Part shown: positions 41,306 through 53,829 of the stretch, in pieces
How positions within the stretch are numbered: position 1 is the first letter of the stretch
How the letters are laid out: every line of letters begins with the position of its first letter
From: Limanda limanda
Lineage: Eukaryota > Chordata > Actinopteri > Pleuronectiformes > Pleuronectidae
Assembly: GCF_963576545.1 (NCBI RefSeq)
Contig: NW_026870574.1
Coordinates: 620,001 to 684,000, forward strand
DNA length: 64,000 bases
Direction of reading: 5' to 3'
Program-made: the position numbers and the translations under genes
The notes under the pieces: model-generated
Databases searched by the model: none
Seen by the model: the letters and a program-made list of their open reading frames with translations, nothing else
Told to the model about the DNA's origin: nothing

Positions 41306-41480
41306 AATCCCCAAGTGTTGGATGTCCACGCCAGGCTCTTGGCACAAATCTCACCTGATATGGTGCCACATTTGGAGGTGTGCATAACGATGGCTGCTGC
41401 TTATCACCTCCGCCCGAGCTCTCCTTTGTGGACGCTTGATTTCTGACCTAGACAGCTCTTTGACTTTTCACAATTTCAAA

Positions 41481-41596
41481 AGGCTCAGCCATGAAGCAAA
41501 GCCTGCCAAAAATATATTCAACTCATGTTTGTTCCTCTCCACGGAAGTCTTTAGTAAAAGGCGAAAGACTTGTGCGTTATGAAGAGAAACCAGAGT
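41481..41596 (-). ncRNA. RNU5: U5 snRNA, copy U5-26
   Basis: Consensus. Unlike U5-3 at the equivalent place, it keeps a paired stem I. Confidence 0.92.
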
Positions 41597-41899
41597 CAGC
41601 ATGGCCCTGTGTTGGAGAGCAGCGGTGGAGCCTCTCGGTCACATTCACCACCTTCACGGTAGGCCTTTTCTTTCCACATGTCAGAGCCCAGTATGCAACA
41701 TTCCCACCCCGCCCCCATCTGGCAACCAAAATTATACACGTCTTTATTAGCTCCTGCCCTGACTACTGTGATTGGCTTTTAAGCCTGTTTAAGCGATAGA
41801 TCCCTGAACCACTTACATTGGGTCCAAATAGCTGACTCTGGTTTCTCACCAAGTCTACCAGCAGGTCTTGAGTGTTTGCTTTTCTACAGGATAAGAACA

Positions 41900-42088
41900 G
41901 AGTGCACCGTTCCCATCGGCACTGCAATGCTAGGTCGATGCGTGGAGAGAAGGGAGCAAGCTCCACATTTCTGCTCCTCTTTCCAAAAATCTGCTTAATA
42001 TGTAGTCCTCATATAGAGGACATATCAGATATTAAACTGATAAGAACAGATACTACACTTGATCTTAGCCAAAAGGCCGAGAAGCAAT
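41900..42088 (-). ncRNA. RNU2: U2 snRNA, copy U2-27
   Basis: C3U, TTTCC and CATCGGC variants, as in U2-4. Confidence 0.9.
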
Positions 42089-42263
42089 AATCCCCAAGTG
42101 TTGGATGTCCACGCCAGGCTCTTGGCACAAATCTCACTTGAGATGGTGCCACATTTGGAGGTGTGCATAACGATGGCTGCTGCTTATCACCTCCGCCCGA
42201 GCTCTCCTTTGTGGACGCTTGATTTCTGACCTAGACAGCTCTTTGACTTTTCACAATTTCAAA

Positions 42264-42379
42264 AGGCTCAGCCATGAAGCAAAGTCTACCAAAAATATAT
42301 TCAACTCATGTTTGTTCCTCTCCACGGAAGTCTTTAGTAAAAGGCGAAAGACTTGTGCGTTATGAAGAGAAACCAGAGT
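42264..42379 (-). ncRNA. RNU5: U5 snRNA, copy U5-27
   Basis: 3' hairpin variant AAGTCTACC. Confidence 0.9.
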
Positions 42380-42682
42380 CAGCATGGCCCTGTGTTGGAG
42401 AGCAGCGGTGGAGCCTCTCGGTCACATTCACCACCTTCACGGTAGGCCTTTTCTTTCCGCATGTCAGAGCCCAGTATGCAACATTCCCACCCCGCCCCCA
42501 TCTGGCAACCAAAATTATACACGTCCTAATTAGTTCCTGCCCTGACTACTGTGATTGGCTTTTAAGCCTGTTTAAGCGATAGATCCCTGAACCACTTACA
42601 TTGGGTCCAAATAGCTGACTCTGGTTTCTCACCAAGTCTCCCAGCAGGTCTTGAGTGTTTGCTTTTCTACAGGGTAAGAACA

Positions 42683-42871
42683 GAGTGCACCGTTCCCAGC
42701 GGCACTGCAATGCTAGGTCGATGCGTGGAGAGAAGGGAGCAAGCTCCACATTTCTGCTCCTCTTGCCAAAAATCTGCTTAATATGTAGTCCTCATATAGA
42801 GGACATATCAGATATTAAACTGATAAGAACAGATACTACACTTGATCTTAGCCAAAAGGCCGAGAAGCGAT
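42683..42871 (-). ncRNA. RNU2: U2 snRNA, copy U2-28
   Basis: Consensus. Confidence 0.94.
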
Positions 42872-43046
42872 AATCCCCAAGTGTTGGATGTCCACGCCAG
42901 GCTCTTGGCACAAATCTCACTTGAGATGGTGCCACATTTGGAGGTGTGCATAACGATGGCTGCTGCTTATCACCTCCGCCCGAGCTCTCCTTTGTGGACG
43001 CTTGATTTCTGACCTAGACAGCTCTTTGACTTTTCACAATTTCAAA

Positions 43047-43162
43047 AGGCTCAGCCATGAAGCAAAGTCTACCAAAAATATATTCAACTCATGTTTGTTC
43101 CTCTCCACGGAAGTCTTTAGTAAAAGGCGAAAGACTTGTGCGTTATGAAGAGAAACCAGAGT
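43047..43162 (-). ncRNA. RNU5: U5 snRNA, copy U5-28
   Basis: 3' hairpin variant AAGTCTACC. Confidence 0.9.
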
Positions 43163-43465
43163 CAGCATGGCCCTGTGTTGGAGAGCAGCGGTGGAGCCTC
43201 TCGGTCACATTCACCACCTTCACGGTAGGCCTTTTCTTTCCGCATGTCAGAGCCCAGTATGCAACATTCCCACCCCGCCCCCATCTGGCAACCAAAATTA
43301 TACACGTCCTAATTAGTTCCTGCCCTGACTACTGTGATTGGCTTTTAAGCCTGTTTAAGCGATAGATCCCTGAACCACTTACATTGGGTCCAAATAGCTG
43401 ACTCTGGTTTCTCACCAAGTCTCCCAGCAGGTCTTGAGTGTTTGCTTTTCTACAGGGTAAGAACA

Positions 43466-43654
43466 GAGTGCACCGTTCCCAGCGGCACTGCAATGCTAGG
43501 TCGATGCGTGGAGAGAAGGGAGCAAGCTCCACATTTCTGCTCCTCTTGCCAAAAATCTGCTTAATATGTAGTCCCCATATAGAGGACATATCAGATATTA
43601 AACTGATAAGAACAGATACTACACTTGATCTTAGCCAAAAGGCCGAGAAGCGAT
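43466..43654 (-). ncRNA. RNU2: U2 snRNA, copy U2-29
   Basis: G.U-type stem IIa. Confidence 0.93.
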
Positions 43655-43829
43655 AATCCCCAAGTGTTGGATGTCCACGCCAGGCTCTTGGCACAAATCT
43701 CACTTGATATGGTGCCACATTTGGAGGTGTGCATAACGATGGCTGCTGCTTATCACCTCCGCCCGAGCTCTCCTTTGTGGACGCTTGATTTCTGACCTAG
43801 ACAGCTCTTTGACTTTTCACAATTTCAAA

Positions 43830-43945
43830 AGGCTCAGCCATGAAGCAAAGCCTGCCAAAAATATATTCAACTCATGTTTGTTCCTCTCCACGGAAGTCTT
43901 TAGTAAAAGGCGAAAGACTTGTGCGTTATGAAGAGAAACCAGAGT
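43830..43945 (-). ncRNA. RNU5: U5 snRNA, copy U5-29
   Basis: Consensus. Confidence 0.92.
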
Positions 43946-44248
43946 CAGCATGGCCCTGTGTTGGAGAGCAGCGGTGGAGCCTCTCGGTCACATTCACCAT
44001 CTTCACGGTAGGCCTTTTCTTTCCGCATGTCAGAGCCCAGTATGCAACATTCCCACCCCGCCCCCATCTGGCAACCAAAATTATACACGTCTTTATTAGC
44101 TCCTGCCCTGACTACTGTGATTGGCTTTTAAGCCTGTTTAAGCGATAGATCCCTGAACCACTTACATTGGGTCCAAATAGCTGACTCTGGTTTCTCAACA
44201 AGTCTCCCAGCAGGTCTTGACTGTTTGCTTTTCTACAGGGTAAGAACA

Positions 44249-44437
44249 GAGTGCACCATTCCCAGCGGCACTGCAATGCTAGGTCGATGCGTGGAGAGAA
44301 GGGAGCAAGCTCCACATTTCTGCTCCTCTTGCCAAAAATCTGCTTAATATGTAGTCCTCACATAGAGGACATATCAGATATTAAACTGATAAGAACAGAT
44401 ACTACACTTGATCTTAGCCAAAAGGCCGAGAAGCGAT
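44249..44437 (-). ncRNA. RNU2: U2 snRNA, copy U2-30
   Basis: Loop-type stem IIa. GCACCATTCC for GCACCGTTCC in the 3' hairpin. Confidence 0.92.
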
Positions 44438-44612
44438 AATCCCCAAGTGTTGGATGTCCACGCCAGGCTCTTGGCACAAATCTCACTTGATATGGTGCCA
44501 CATTTGGAGGTGTGCATAACGATGGCTGCTGCTTATCACCTCCGCCCGAGCTCTCCTTTGTGGACGCTTGATTTCTGACCTAGACAGCTCTTTGACTTTT
44601 CACAATTTCAAA

Positions 44613-44728
44613 AGGCTCAGCCATGAAGCAAAGCCTGCCAAAAATATATTCAACTTATGTTTGTTCCTCTCCACGGAAGTCTTTAGTAAAAGGCGAAAGA
44701 CTTGTGCGTTATGAAGAGAAACCAGAGT
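44613..44728 (-). ncRNA. RNU5: U5 snRNA, copy U5-30
   Basis: CAACTTATG variant. Confidence 0.92.
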
Positions 44729-45031
44729 CAGCATGGCCCTGTGTTGGAGAGCAGCGGTGGAGCCTCTCGGTCACATTCACCATCTTCACGGTAGGCCTTT
44801 TCTTTCCGCATGTCAGAGCCCAGTATGCAACATTCCCACCCCGCCCCCATCTGGCAACCAAAATTATACACATCTTTATTAGCTCCTGCCCTGACTACTG
44901 TGATTGGCTTTTAAGCCTGTTTAAGCGATAGATCCCTGAACCACTTACATTGGGTCCAAATAGCTGACTCTGGTTTCTCACCAAGTCTACCAGCAGGTCT
45001 TGAGTGTTTGCTTTTCTACAGGGTAAGAACA

Positions 45032-45220
45032 GAGTGCACCGTTCCCAGCGGCACTGCAATGCTAGGTCGATGCGTGGAGAGAAGGGAGCAAGCTCCACAT
45101 TTCTGCTCCTCTTTCCAAAAATCTGCTTAATATGTAGTCCCCATATAGAGGACATATCAGATATTAAACTGATAAGAACAGATACTACACTTGATCTTAG
45201 CCAAAAGGCCGAGAAGCGAT
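45032..45220 (-). ncRNA. RNU2: U2 snRNA, copy U2-31
   Basis: Combines the TTTCC variant with G.U-type stem IIa, a mosaic of two otherwise separate types. Confidence 0.92.
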
Positions 45221-45395
45221 AATCCCCAAGTGTTGGATGTCCACGCCAGGCTCTTGGCACAAATCTCACTTGATATGGTGCCACATTTGGAGGTGTGCAT
45301 AACGATGGCTGCTGCTTATCACCTCCGCCCGAGCTCTCCTTTGTGGACGCTTGATTTCTGACCTAGACAGCTCTTTGACTTTTCACAATTTCAAA

Positions 45396-45511
45396 AGGCT
45401 CAGCCATGAAGCAAAGCCTGCCAAAAATATATTCAACTCATGTTTGTTCCTCTCCACGGAAGTCTTTAGTAAAAGGCGAAAGACTTGTGCGTTATGAAGA
45501 GAAACCAGAGT
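45396..45511 (-). ncRNA. RNU5: U5 snRNA, copy U5-31
   Basis: Consensus. Confidence 0.92.
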
Positions 45512-45814
45512 CAGCATGGCCCTGTGTTGGAGAGCAGCGGTGGAGCCTCTCGGTCACATTCACCATCTTCACGGTAGGCCTTTTCTTTCCGCATGTCAGA
45601 GCCCAGTATGCAACATTCCCACCCCGCCCCCATCTGGCAACCAAAATTATACACGTCTTTATTAGCTCCTGCCCTGACTACTGTGATTGGCTTTTAAGCC
45701 TGTTTAAGCGATAGATCCCTGAACCACTTACATTGGGTCCAAATAGCTGACTCTGGTTTCTCAACAAGTCTCCCAGCAGGTCTTGACTGTTTGCTTTTCT
45801 ACAGGGTAAGAACA

Positions 45815-46003
45815 GAGTGCACCGTTCCCAGCGGCACTGCAATGCTAGGTCGATGCGTGGAGAGAAGGGAGCAAGCTCCACATTTCTGCTCCTCTTGCCA
45901 AAAATCTGCTTAATATGTAGTCCTCACATAGAGGACATATCAGATATTAAACTGATAAGAACAGATACTACACTTGATCTTAGCCAAAAGGCCGAGAAGC
46001 GAT
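45815..46003 (-). ncRNA. RNU2: U2 snRNA, copy U2-32
   Basis: Loop-type stem IIa. Confidence 0.93.
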
Positions 46004-46178
46004 AATCCCCAAGTGTTGGATGTCCACGCCAGGCTCTTGGCACAAATCTCACTTGATATGGTGCCACATTTGGAGGTGTGCATAACGATGGCTGCTGCTT
46101 ATCACCTCCGCCCGAGCTCTCCTTTGTGGACGCTTGATTTCTGACCTAGACAGCTCTTTGACTTTTCACAATTTCAAA

Positions 46179-46294
46179 AGGCTCAGCCATGAAGCAAAGC
46201 CTGCCAAAAATATATTCAACTCATGTTTGTTCCTCTCCACGGAAGTCTTTAGTAAAAGGCGAAAGACTTGTGCGTTATGAAGAGAAACCAGAGT
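46179..46294 (-). ncRNA. RNU5: U5 snRNA, copy U5-32
   Basis: Consensus. Confidence 0.92.
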
Positions 46295-46597
46295 CAGCAT
46301 GGCCCTGTGTTGGAGAGCAGCGGTGGAGCCTCTCGGTCACATTCACCACCTTCACGGTAGGCCTTTTCTTTCCGCATGTCAGAGCCCAGTATGCAACATT
46401 CCCACCCCGCCCCCATCTGGCAACCAAAATTATACACGTCTTTATTAGCTCCTGCCCTGACTACTGTGATTGGCTTTTAAGCCTGTTTAAGCGATAGATC
46501 CCTGAACCACTTACATTGGGTCCAAATAGCTGACTCTGGTTTCTCACCAAGTCTCCCAGCAGGTCTTGAGTGTTTGCTTTTCTACAGGGTAAGAACA

Positions 46598-46786
46598 GAG
46601 TGCACCGTTCCCAGCGGCACTGCAATGCTAGGTCGATGCGTGGAGAGAAGGGAGCAAGCTCCACATTTCTGCTCCTCTTGCCAAAAATCTGCTTAATATG
46701 TAGTCCCCATATAGAGGACATATCAGATATTAAACTGATAAGAACAGATACTACACTTGATCTTAGCCAAAAGGCCGAGAAGCGAT
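46598..46786 (-). ncRNA. RNU2: U2 snRNA, copy U2-33
   Basis: G.U-type stem IIa. Confidence 0.93.
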
Positions 46787-46961
46787 AATCCCCAAGTGTT
46801 GGATGTCCACGCCAGGCTCTTGGCACAAATCTCACTTGATATGGTGCCACATTTGGAGGTGTGCATAACGATGGCTGCTGCTTATCACCTCCGCCCGAGC
46901 TCTCCTTTGTGGACGCTTGATTTCTGACCTAGACAGCTCTTTGACTTTTCACAATTTCAAA

Positions 46962-47077
46962 AGGCTCAGCCATGAAGCAAAGCCTGCCAAAAATATATTC
47001 AACTTATGTTTGTTCCTCTCCACGGAAGTCTTTAGTAAAAGGCGAAAGACTTGTGCGTTATGAAGAGAAACCAGAGT
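46962..47077 (-). ncRNA. RNU5: U5 snRNA, copy U5-33
   Basis: CAACTTATG variant. Confidence 0.92.
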
Positions 47078-47380
47078 CAGCATGGCCCTGTGTTGGAGAG
47101 CAGCGGTGGAGCCTCTCGGTCACATTCACCATCTTCACGGTAGGCCTTTTCTTTCCGCATGTCAGAGCCCAGTATGCAACATTCCCACCCCGCCCCCATC
47201 TGGCAACCAAAATTATACACGTCTTTATTAGCTCCTGCCCTGACTACTGTGATTGGCTTTTAAGCCTGTTTAAGCGATAGATCCCTGAACCACTTACATT
47301 GGGTCCAAATAGCTGACTCTGGTTTCTCACCAAGTCTACCAGCAGGTCTTGAGTGTTTGCTTTTCTACAGGGTAAGAACA

Positions 47381-47569
47381 GAGTGCACCGTTCCCAGCGG
47401 CACTGCAATGCTAGGTCGATGCGTGGAGAGAAGGGAGCAAGCTCCACATTTCTGCTCCTCTTTCCAAAAATCTGCTTAATATGTAGTCCTCATATAGAGG
47501 ACATATCAGATATTAAACTGATAAGAACAGATACTACACTTGATCTTAGCCAAAAGGCCGAGAAGCGAT
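47381..47569 (-). ncRNA. RNU2: U2 snRNA, copy U2-34
   Basis: TTTCC variant with consensus stem IIa and a normal 5' end. Confidence 0.93.
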
Positions 47570-47744
47570 AATCCCCAAGTGTTGGATGTCCACGCGAGGC
47601 TCTTGGCACAAATCTCACTTGATATGGTGCCACATTTGGAGGTGTGCATAACGATGGCTGCTGCTTATCACCTCCGCCCGAGCTCTCCTTTGTGGACGCT
47701 TGATTTCTGACCTAGACAGCTCTTTGACTTTTCACAATTTCAAA

Positions 47745-47860
47745 AGGCTCAGCCATGAAGCAAAGCCTGCCAAAAATATATTCAACTCATGTTTGTTCCT
47801 CTCCACGGAAGTCTTTAGTAAAAGGCGAAAGACTTGTGCGTTATGAAGAGAAACCAGAGT
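47745..47860 (-). ncRNA. RNU5: U5 snRNA, copy U5-34
   Basis: Consensus. Confidence 0.92.
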
Positions 47861-48163
47861 CAGCATGGCCCTGTGTTGGAGAGCAGCGGTGGAGCCTCTC
47901 GGTCACATTCACCATCTTCACGGTAGGCCTTTTCTTTCCGCATGTCAGAGCCCAGTATGCAACATTCCCACCCCGCCCCCATCTGGCAACCAAAATTATA
48001 CACGTCTTTATTAGCTCCTGCCCTGACTACTGTGATTGGCTTTTAAGCCTGTTTAAGCGATAGATCCCTGAACCACTTACATTGGGTCCAAATAGCTGAC
48101 TCTGGTTTCTCACCAAGTCTCCCAGCAGGTCTTGAGTGTTTGCTTTTCTACAGGGTAAGAACA

Positions 48164-48352
48164 GAGTGCACCGTTCCCAGCGGCACTGCAATGCTAGGTC
48201 GATGCGTGGAGAGAAGGGAGCAAGCTCCCCATTTCTGCTCCTCTTGCCAAAAATCTGCTTAATATGTAGTCCTCATATAGAGGACATATCAGATATTAAA
48301 CTGATAAGAACAGATACTACACTTGATCTTAGCCAAAAGGCCGAGAAGCGAT
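48164..48352 (-). ncRNA. RNU2: U2 snRNA, copy U2-35
   Basis: GCTCCCCATT variant only. Confidence 0.92.
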
Positions 48353-48527
48353 AATCCCCAAGTGTTGGATGTCCACGCCAGGCTCTTGGCACAAATCTCA
48401 CTTGAGATGGTGCCACATTTGGAGGTGTGCATAACGATGGCTGCTGCTTATCACCTCCGCCCGAGCTCTCCTTTGTGGACGCTTGATTTCTGACCTAGAC
48501 AGCTCTTTGACTTTTCACAATTTCAAA

Positions 48528-48643
48528 AGGCTCAGCCATGAAGCAAAGCCTGCCAAAAATATATTCAACTCATGTTTGTTCCTCTCCACGGAAGTCTTTA
48601 GTAAAAGGCGAAAGACTTGTGCGTTATGAAGAGAAACCAGAGT
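48528..48643 (-). ncRNA. RNU5: U5 snRNA, copy U5-35
   Basis: Consensus. Confidence 0.92.
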
Positions 48644-48946
48644 CAGCATGGCCCTGTGTTGGAGAGCAGCGGTGGAGCCTCTCGGTCACATTCACCACCT
48701 TCACGGTAGGCCTTTTCTTTCCGCATGTCAGAGCCCAGTATGCAACATTCCCACCCCGCCCCCATCTGGCAACCAAAATTATACACGTCTTTATTAGCTC
48801 CTGCCCTGACTACTGTGATTGGCTTTTAAGCCTGTTTAAGCGATAGATCCCTGAACCACTTACATTGGGTCCAAATAACTGACTCTGGTTTCTCACCAAG
48901 TCTCCCAGCAGGTCTTGAGTGTTTGCTTTTCTACAGGGTAAGAACA

Positions 48947-49135
48947 GAGTGCACCGTTCCCAGCGGCACTGCAATGCTAGGTCGATGCGTGGAGAGAAGG
49001 GAGCAAGCTCCACATTTCTGCTCCTCTTGCCAAAAATCTGCTTAATATGTAGTCCTCATATAGAGGACATATCAGATATTAAACTGATAAGAACAGATAC
49101 TACACTTGATCTTAGCCAAAAGGCAGAGAAGCGAT
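48947..49135 (-). ncRNA. RNU2: U2 snRNA, copy U2-36
   Basis: G11U (plus strand AAAAGGCAGAGAAG) in the 5' hairpin/U6-pairing region. Confidence 0.9.
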
Positions 49136-49310
49136 AATCCCCAAGTGTTGGATGTCCACGCCAGGCTCTTGGCACAAATCTCACTTGATATGGTGCCACA
49201 TTTGGAGGTGTGCATAACGATGGCTGCTGCTTATCACCTCCGCCCGAGCTCTCCTTTGTGGACGCTTGATTTCTGACCTAGACAGCTCTTTGACTTTTCA
49301 CAATTTCAAA

Positions 49311-49426
49311 AGGCTCAGCCATGAAGCAAAGCCTGCCAAAAATATATTCAACTCATGTTTGTTCCTCTCCACGAAAGTCTTTAGTAAAAGGCGAAAGACT
49401 TGTGCGTTATGAAGAGAAACCAGAGT
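49311..49426 (-). ncRNA. RNU5: U5 snRNA, copy U5-36
   Basis: CCACGAAAG variant. Confidence 0.91.
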
Positions 49427-49729
49427 CAGCATGGCCCTGTGTTGGAGAGCAGCGGTGGAGACTCTCGGTCACATTCACCACCTTCACGGTAGGCCTTTTC
49501 TTTCCGCATGTCAGAGCCCAGTATGCAACATTCCCACCCCGCCCCCATCTGGCAACCAAAATTATACACGTCTTTATTAGCTCCTGCCCTGACTACTGTG
49601 ATTGGCTTTTAAGCCTGTTTAAGCGATAGATCCCTGAACCACTTACATTGGGTCCAAATAGCTGACTCTGGTTTCTCACCAAGTCTCCCAGCAGGTCTTG
49701 AGTGTTTGCTTTTCTACAGGGTAAGAACA

Positions 49730-49918
49730 GAGTGCACCGTTCCCAGCGGCACTGCAATGCTAGATCGATGCGTGGAGAGAAGGGAGCAAGCTCCCCATTT
49801 CTGCTCCTCTTGCCAAAAATCTGCTTAATATGTAGTCCTCATATAGAGGACATATCAGATATTAAACTGATAAGAACAGATACTACACTTGATCTTAGCC
49901 AAAAGGCCGAGAAGCGAT
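49730..49918 (-). ncRNA. RNU2: U2 snRNA, copy U2-37
   Basis: GCTAGATCG and GCTCCCCATT variants. Confidence 0.91.
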
Positions 49919-50093
49919 AATCCCCAAGTGTTGGATGTCCACGCCAGGCTCTTGGCACAAATCTCACTTGTGATGGTGCCACATTTGGAGGTGTGCATAA
50001 CGATGGCTGCTGCTTATCACCTCCGCCCGAGCTCTCCTTTGTGGACGCTTGATTTCTGACCTAGACAGCTCTTTGACTTTTCACAATTTCAAA

Positions 50094-50209
50094 AGGCTCA
50101 GCCATGAAGCAAAGCCTGCCAAAAATATATTCAACTCATGTTTGTTCCTCTCCACGGAAGTCTTTAGTAAAAGGCGAAAGACTTGTGCGTTATGAAGAGA
50201 AACCAGAGT
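50094..50209 (-). ncRNA. RNU5: U5 snRNA, copy U5-37
   Basis: Consensus. Confidence 0.92.
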
Positions 50210-50512
50210 CAGCATGGCCCTGTGTTGGAGAGCAGCGGTGGAGCCTCTCGGTCACATTCACCACCTTTACGGTAGGCCTTTTCTTTCCGCATGTCAGAGC
50301 CCAGTATGCAACATTCCCACCCCGCCCCCATTTGGCAACCAAAATTATACACGTCTTTATTAGCTCCTGCCCTGACTACTGTGATTGGCTTTTAAGCCTG
50401 TTTAAGCGATTGATCCCTGAACCACTTACATTGGGTCCAAATAGCTGACTCTGGTTTCTCACCAAGTCTCCCAGCAGGTCTTGAGTGTTTGCTTTTCTAC
50501 AGGGTAAGAACA

Positions 50513-50701
50513 GAGTGCACCGTTCCCAGCGGCACTGCAATGCTAGGTCGATGCGTGGAGAGAAGGAAGGAAGCTCCACATTTCTGCTCCTCTTGCCAAA
50601 AATCTGCTTAATATGTAGTCCTCATATAGAGGACATATCAGATATTAAACTGATAAGAACAGATACTACACTTGATCTTAGCCAAAAGGCCGAGAAGCGA
50701 T
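50513..50701 (-). ncRNA. RNU2: U2 snRNA, copy U2-38 (altered stem III)
   Basis: GGAAGGAAGC type: stem-loop III pairing lost. Confidence 0.86.
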
Positions 50702-50876
50702 AATCCCCAAGTGTTGGATGTCCACGCCAGGCTCTTGGCACAAATCTCACTTGAGATGGTGCCACATTTGGAGGTGTGCATAACGATGGCTGCTGCTTAT
50801 CACCTTCGCCCGAGCTCTATTTTGTGTACGCTTGATTTCTGACCTAGACAGCTCTTTGACTTTTCACAATTTCAAA

Positions 50877-50992
50877 AGGCTCAGCCATGAAGCAAAGCCT
50901 GCCAAAAATATATTCAACTCATGTTTGTTCCTCTCCACGGAAGTCTTTAGTAAAAGGCGAAAGACTTGTGCGTTATGAAGAGAAACCAGAGT
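50877..50992 (-). ncRNA. RNU5: U5 snRNA, copy U5-38
   Basis: Consensus gene; neighbouring U2 promoter variant CTCTATTTTGTGTACG. Confidence 0.92.
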
Positions 50993-51295
50993 CAGCATGG
51001 CCCTGTGTTGGAGAGCAGCGGTGGAGACTCTCGGTCACATTCACCACCTTCACGGTAGGCCTTTTCTTTCTGCATGTCAAAGCCCAGTATGCAACATTCC
51101 CACCCCGCCCCCATCTGGCAACCAAAATTATACACGTCTTTATTAGCTCCTGCCCTGACTACTGTGATTGGCTTTTAAGCCTGTTTAAGCGATAGATCCC
51201 TGAACCACTTACATTGGGTCCAAATAGCTGACTCTGGTTTCTCAACAAGTCTCCCAGCAGGTCTTGACTGTTTGCTTTTCTACAGGGTAAGAACA

Positions 51296-51483
51296 GAGAG
51301 CACCGTTCCCAGCGGCACTGCAATGCTAGGTCGATGCGTGGAGAGAAGGGAGCAAACTCCACATTTCTGCTCCTCTTGCCAAAAATCTGCTTAATATGTA
51401 GTCCTCACATAGAGGACTATCAGATATTAAACTGATAAGAACAGATACTACACTTGATCTTAGCCAAAAGGCCGAGAAGCGAT
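51296..51483 (-). ncRNA. RNU2: U2 snRNA, copy U2-39 (1-nt deletion)
   Basis: 188 nt, same deletion as U2-22 (GAGGACTATCAG), plus AGCAAACTCC and GAGAGCACC. Confidence 0.86.
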
Positions 51484-51658
51484 AATCCCCAAGTGTTGGA
51501 TGTCCACGCCAGGCTCTTGGCACAAATCTCACTTGAGATGGTGCCACATTTGGAGGTGTGCATAACGATGGCTGCTGCTTATCACCTCCGCCCGAGCTCT
51601 CCTTTGTGGACGCTTGATTTCTGACCTAGACAGCTCTTTGACTTTTCACAATTTCAAA

Positions 51659-51774
51659 AGGCTCAGCCATGAAGCAAAGCCTGCCAAAAATATATTCAAC
51701 TCATGTTTGTTCCTCTCCACGGAAGTCTTTAGTAAAAGGCGAAAGACTTGTGCGTTATGAAGAGAAACCAGAGT
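51659..51774 (-). ncRNA. RNU5: U5 snRNA, copy U5-39
   Basis: Consensus. Confidence 0.92.
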
Positions 51775-52077
51775 CAGCATGGCCCTGTGTTGGAGAGCAG
51801 CGGTGGAGCCTCTCGGTCACATTCACCACCTTTACGGTAGGCCTTTTCTTTCCGCATGTCAGAGCCCAGTATGCAACATTCCCACCCCGCCCCCATTTGG
51901 CAACCAAAATTATACACGTCTTTATTAGCTCCTGCCCTGACTACTGTGATTGGCTTTTAAGCCTGTTTAAGCGATTGATCCCTGAACCACTTACATTGGG
52001 TCCAAATAGCTGACTCTGGTTTCTCACCAAGTCTCCCAGCAGGTCTTGAGTGTTTGCTTTTCTACAGGGTAAGAACA

Positions 52078-52265
52078 GAGTGCACCGTTCCCAGCGGCAC
52101 TGCAATCCTAGGTCGATGCGTGGAGAGAAGGAAGGAAGCTCCACATTTCTGCTCCTCTTGCCAAAATCTGCTTAATATGTAGTCCTCATATAGAGGACAT
52201 ATCAGATATTAAACTGATAAGAACAGATACTACACTTGATCTTAGCCAAAAGGCCGAGAAGCGAT
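52078..52265 (-). ncRNA. RNU2: U2 snRNA, copy U2-40 (likely pseudogene)
   Basis: 188 nt. The Sm site is one U short (AUUUUGG), stem-loop III is of the broken GGAAGGAAGC type, and CAATCCTAGG replaces CAATGCTAGG. Several structural losses in one copy. Confidence 0.82.
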
Positions 52266-52440
52266 AATCCCCAAGTGTTGGATGTCCACGCCAGGCTCTT
52301 GGCACAAATCTCACTTGAGATGGTGCCACATTTGGAGGTGTGCATAACGATGGCTGCTGCTTATCACCTTCGCCCGAGCTCTATTTTGTGTACGCTTGAT
52401 TTCTGACCTAGACAGCTCTTTGACTTTTCACAATTTCAAA

Positions 52441-52556
52441 AGGCTCAGCCATGAAGCAAAGCCTGCCAAAAATATATTCAACTCATGTTTGTTCCTCTCC
52501 ACGGAAGTCTTTAGTAAAAGGCGAAAGACTTGTGCGTTATGAAGAGAAACCAGAGT
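52441..52556 (-). ncRNA. RNU5: U5 snRNA, copy U5-40
   Basis: Consensus. Confidence 0.92.
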
Positions 52557-52859
52557 CAGCATGGCCCTGTGTTGGAGAGCAGCGGTGGAGACTCTCGGTC
52601 ACATTCACCACCTTCACGGTAGGCCTTTTCTTTCTGCATGTCAAAGCCCAGTATGCAACATTCCCACCCCACCCCCATCTGGCAACCAAAATTATACACG
52701 TCTTTATTAGCTCCTGCCCTGACTACTGTGATTGGCTTTTAAGCCTGTTTAAGCGATAGATCCCTGAACCACTTACATTGGGTCCAAATAGCTGACTCTG
52801 GTTTCTCAACAAGTCTCCCAGCAGGTCTTGACTGTTTGCTTTTCTACAGGGTAAGAACA

Positions 52860-53046
52860 GAGAGCACCGTTCCCAGCGGCACTGCAATGCTAGGTCGATG
52901 CGTGGAGAGAAGGGAGCAAGCTCCACATTTCTGCTCCTCTTGCCAAAAATCTGCTTAATATGTAGCCTCACATAGAGGACTATCAGATATTAAACTGATA
53001 AGAACAGATACTACACTTGATCTTAGCCAAAAGGCCGAGAAGCGAT
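52860..53046 (-). ncRNA. RNU2: U2 snRNA, copy U2-41 (likely pseudogene)
   Basis: 187 nt. In addition to the U2-22 type deletion, a base is lost from the 3' side of stem IIa (plus strand GTAGCCTCAC for GTAGTCCTCAC), which breaks that stem. Confidence 0.83.
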
Positions 53047-53221
53047 AATCCCCAAGTGTTGGATGTCCACGCCAGGCTCTTGGCACAAATCTCACTTGAG
53101 ATGGTGCCACATTTGGAGGTGTGCATAACGATGGCTGCTGCTTATCACCTCCGCCCGAGCTCTCCTTTGTGGACGCTTGATTTCTGACCTAGACAGCTCT
53201 TTGACTTTTCACAATTTCAAA

Positions 53222-53337
53222 AGGCTCAGCCATGAAGCAAAGCCTGCCAAAAATATATTCAACTCATGTTTGTTCCTCTCCACGGAAGTCTTTAGTAAAA
53301 GGCGAAAGACTTGTGCGTTATGAAGAGAAACCAGAGT
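53222..53337 (-). ncRNA. RNU5: U5 snRNA, copy U5-41
   Basis: Consensus gene. Promoter has GCAGCGGCGG for GCAGCGGTGG. Confidence 0.92.
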
Positions 53338-53640
53338 CAGCATGGCCCTGTGTTGGAGAGCAGCGGCGGAGCCTCTCGGTCACATTCACCACCTTCACGG
53401 TAGGCCTTTTCTTTCCGCATGTCAGAGCCCAGTATGCAACATTCCCACCCCGCCCCCATCTGGCAACCAAAATTATACACGTCTTTATTAGCTCCTGCCC
53501 TGACTACTGTGATTGGCTTTTAAGCCTGTTTAAGCGATAGATCCCTGAACCACTTACATTGGGTCCAAATAACTGACTCAGGTTTCTCACCAAGTCTCCC
53601 AGCAGGTCTTGAGTGTTTGCTTTTCTACAGGGTAAGAACA

Positions 53641-53829
53641 GAGTGCACCGTTCCCAGCGGCACTGCAATGCTAGGTCGATGCGTGGAGAGAAGGGAGCAA
53701 GCTCCACATTTCTGCTCCTCTTGCCAAAAATCTGCTTAATATGTAGTCCTCATATAGAGGACATATCAGATATTAAACTGATAAGAACAGATACTACACT
53801 TGATCTTAGCCAAAAGGCCGAGAAGCGAT
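53641..53829 (-). ncRNA. RNU2: U2 snRNA, copy U2-42
   Basis: Consensus. Confidence 0.94.
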